6,250 bases of DNA from Paracoccaceae bacterium (GTDB taxonomy: Bacteria; Pseudomonadota; Alphaproteobacteria; Rhodobacterales; Rhodobacteraceae): contig SKMI01000198.1 of NCBI GenBank assembly GCA_007121115.1, positions 1-6,250 on the forward strand. Direction: 5' to 3'. Shown here piece by piece: positions 5,945 through 6,250 of this stretch. The translations under genes were made by a program, and so were the position numbers. How positions within the stretch are numbered: position 1 is the first letter of the stretch; each line of letters opens with the position of its first letter. The notes under the pieces were generated by a model that was not told the DNA's origin, made no database searches, and saw only the letters and a program-made list of their open reading frames with translations.

Positions 5945-6017
5945 CGGGTCCCGGTTTGCTACCTTGAGCGCAGTGACGCGGCCGTCAGATGCAGCGCGCT
6001 TGAGGCAGGCAGAGCAG

Positions 6018-6250
6018 ATGACCCGGATCGGCTGGACCCCCGGCACCCATGTCGTGGATTGGAACGCGACCGAGATCGACGGCGTGCGCGGCGCGCCGCC
6101 CGAAGCCGTGCGGCCCGGTGCGGAGTGGTGCTGGCATGGGACGGCGCAGCGCATGGACCGATGCTCGGGCGTGCTGGAGCTTGGCCCGGCCGCGCCCGGC
6201 GCCACGCACACCACCGGCGCGGCCGCGCGCGAGATGGCCGCGCGGCTGAG
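6018..6250 (+). CDS. Unidentified protein, 5' part (possibly Hint-domain-like, Rhodobacteraceae)
   Basis: An open frame starts at ATG 6018 and is uninterrupted to the window edge, giving 77 complete codons with the 3' end missing. The visible protein has no signal peptide or membrane segment. It contains GTHVVDWNATEIDGVRGAP, then PGAEWCWHGTAQRMD and SGVLELG, and an Ala/Arg-rich helix near the edge (AAAREMAARL). The pattern GT-x-V-x2-W-x3-TE(I/V)DG, AP, G-x2-W-x-WHG reminds me of the N-terminal part of proteins annotated as Hint (hedgehog/intein) domain-containing in Rhodobacteraceae. That is a memory-based impression and the Hint core would lie outside the window. The RBS is weak (GAGG at 6002-6005). 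In-frame GTG 5973 and TTG 6000 are alternative starts. Overlapping frames in this stretch show no family traits. Confidence 0.6.
   Translation, partial: MTRIGWTPGTHVVDWNATEIDGVRGAPPEAVRPGAEWCWHGTAQRMDRCSGVLELGPAAPGATHTTGAAAREMAARL

Noticed and set aside
6049..6249. A 66-codon plus-strand frame at the right edge
   Set aside because: It is Arg/Pro/Ala-rich and out of phase with the frame from 6018, which shows normal amino acid composition and motif-like conservation.

Overview
The window is GC-rich chromosomal DNA that reads as an alphaproteobacterium, most likely a member of the Rhodobacteraceae/Rhodobacterales. The evidence is the N-terminus and sequence of ribosomal protein S1 (an MCAKA start), the rpsA-ihfB-lapA-trpF gene order, a plant-type (class II) DAHP synthase, and TATAGA-type -10 boxes with GC-rich discriminators. 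This assignment rests on recognising the families, not on a search. All genes I can support lie on the plus strand, and coding density is high.

Layout. Positions 1-803 hold the 3' part of a DAO-family FAD-dependent oxidoreductase. A short intergenic region (804-1001) carries a good sigma70-type promoter and a leader of about 125 nt in front of rpsA (1002-2681), which ends at a clear intrinsic terminator (2728-2754). A second, weaker promoter precedes ihfB (2882-3169). ihfB is followed closely by a small two-helix membrane protein of the LapA/DUF1049 family (3178-3567) and by trpF (3608-4318), probably as one transcript. A third promoter, whose -10 region is almost identical to that of rpsA, drives a class II DAHP synthase (4489-5856). 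A strong GC hairpin and an inverted repeat fill the gap of about 160 nt after it. From 6018 an open frame runs off the window; it is an incomplete gene that I only tentatively place near Rhodobacteraceae Hint-domain proteins.

How the genes work together. The core is a growth-linked cluster: translation (S1), nucleoid architecture (IHF-beta) and an envelope protein (LapA-like). Two aromatic amino acid enzymes follow: TrpF, the third step of tryptophan synthesis from chorismate, and DAHP synthase, the entry step of the shikimate pathway. The near-identical -10/discriminator sequences of rpsA and the DAHP synthase gene suggest that both are tied to growth rate.

I found no mobile element, CRISPR array, tRNA or rRNA, and no sign of an undescribed multi-gene system. 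The points worth checking are small: leader and promoter architecture, the DAHP synthase start, and the unidentified 3' gene.
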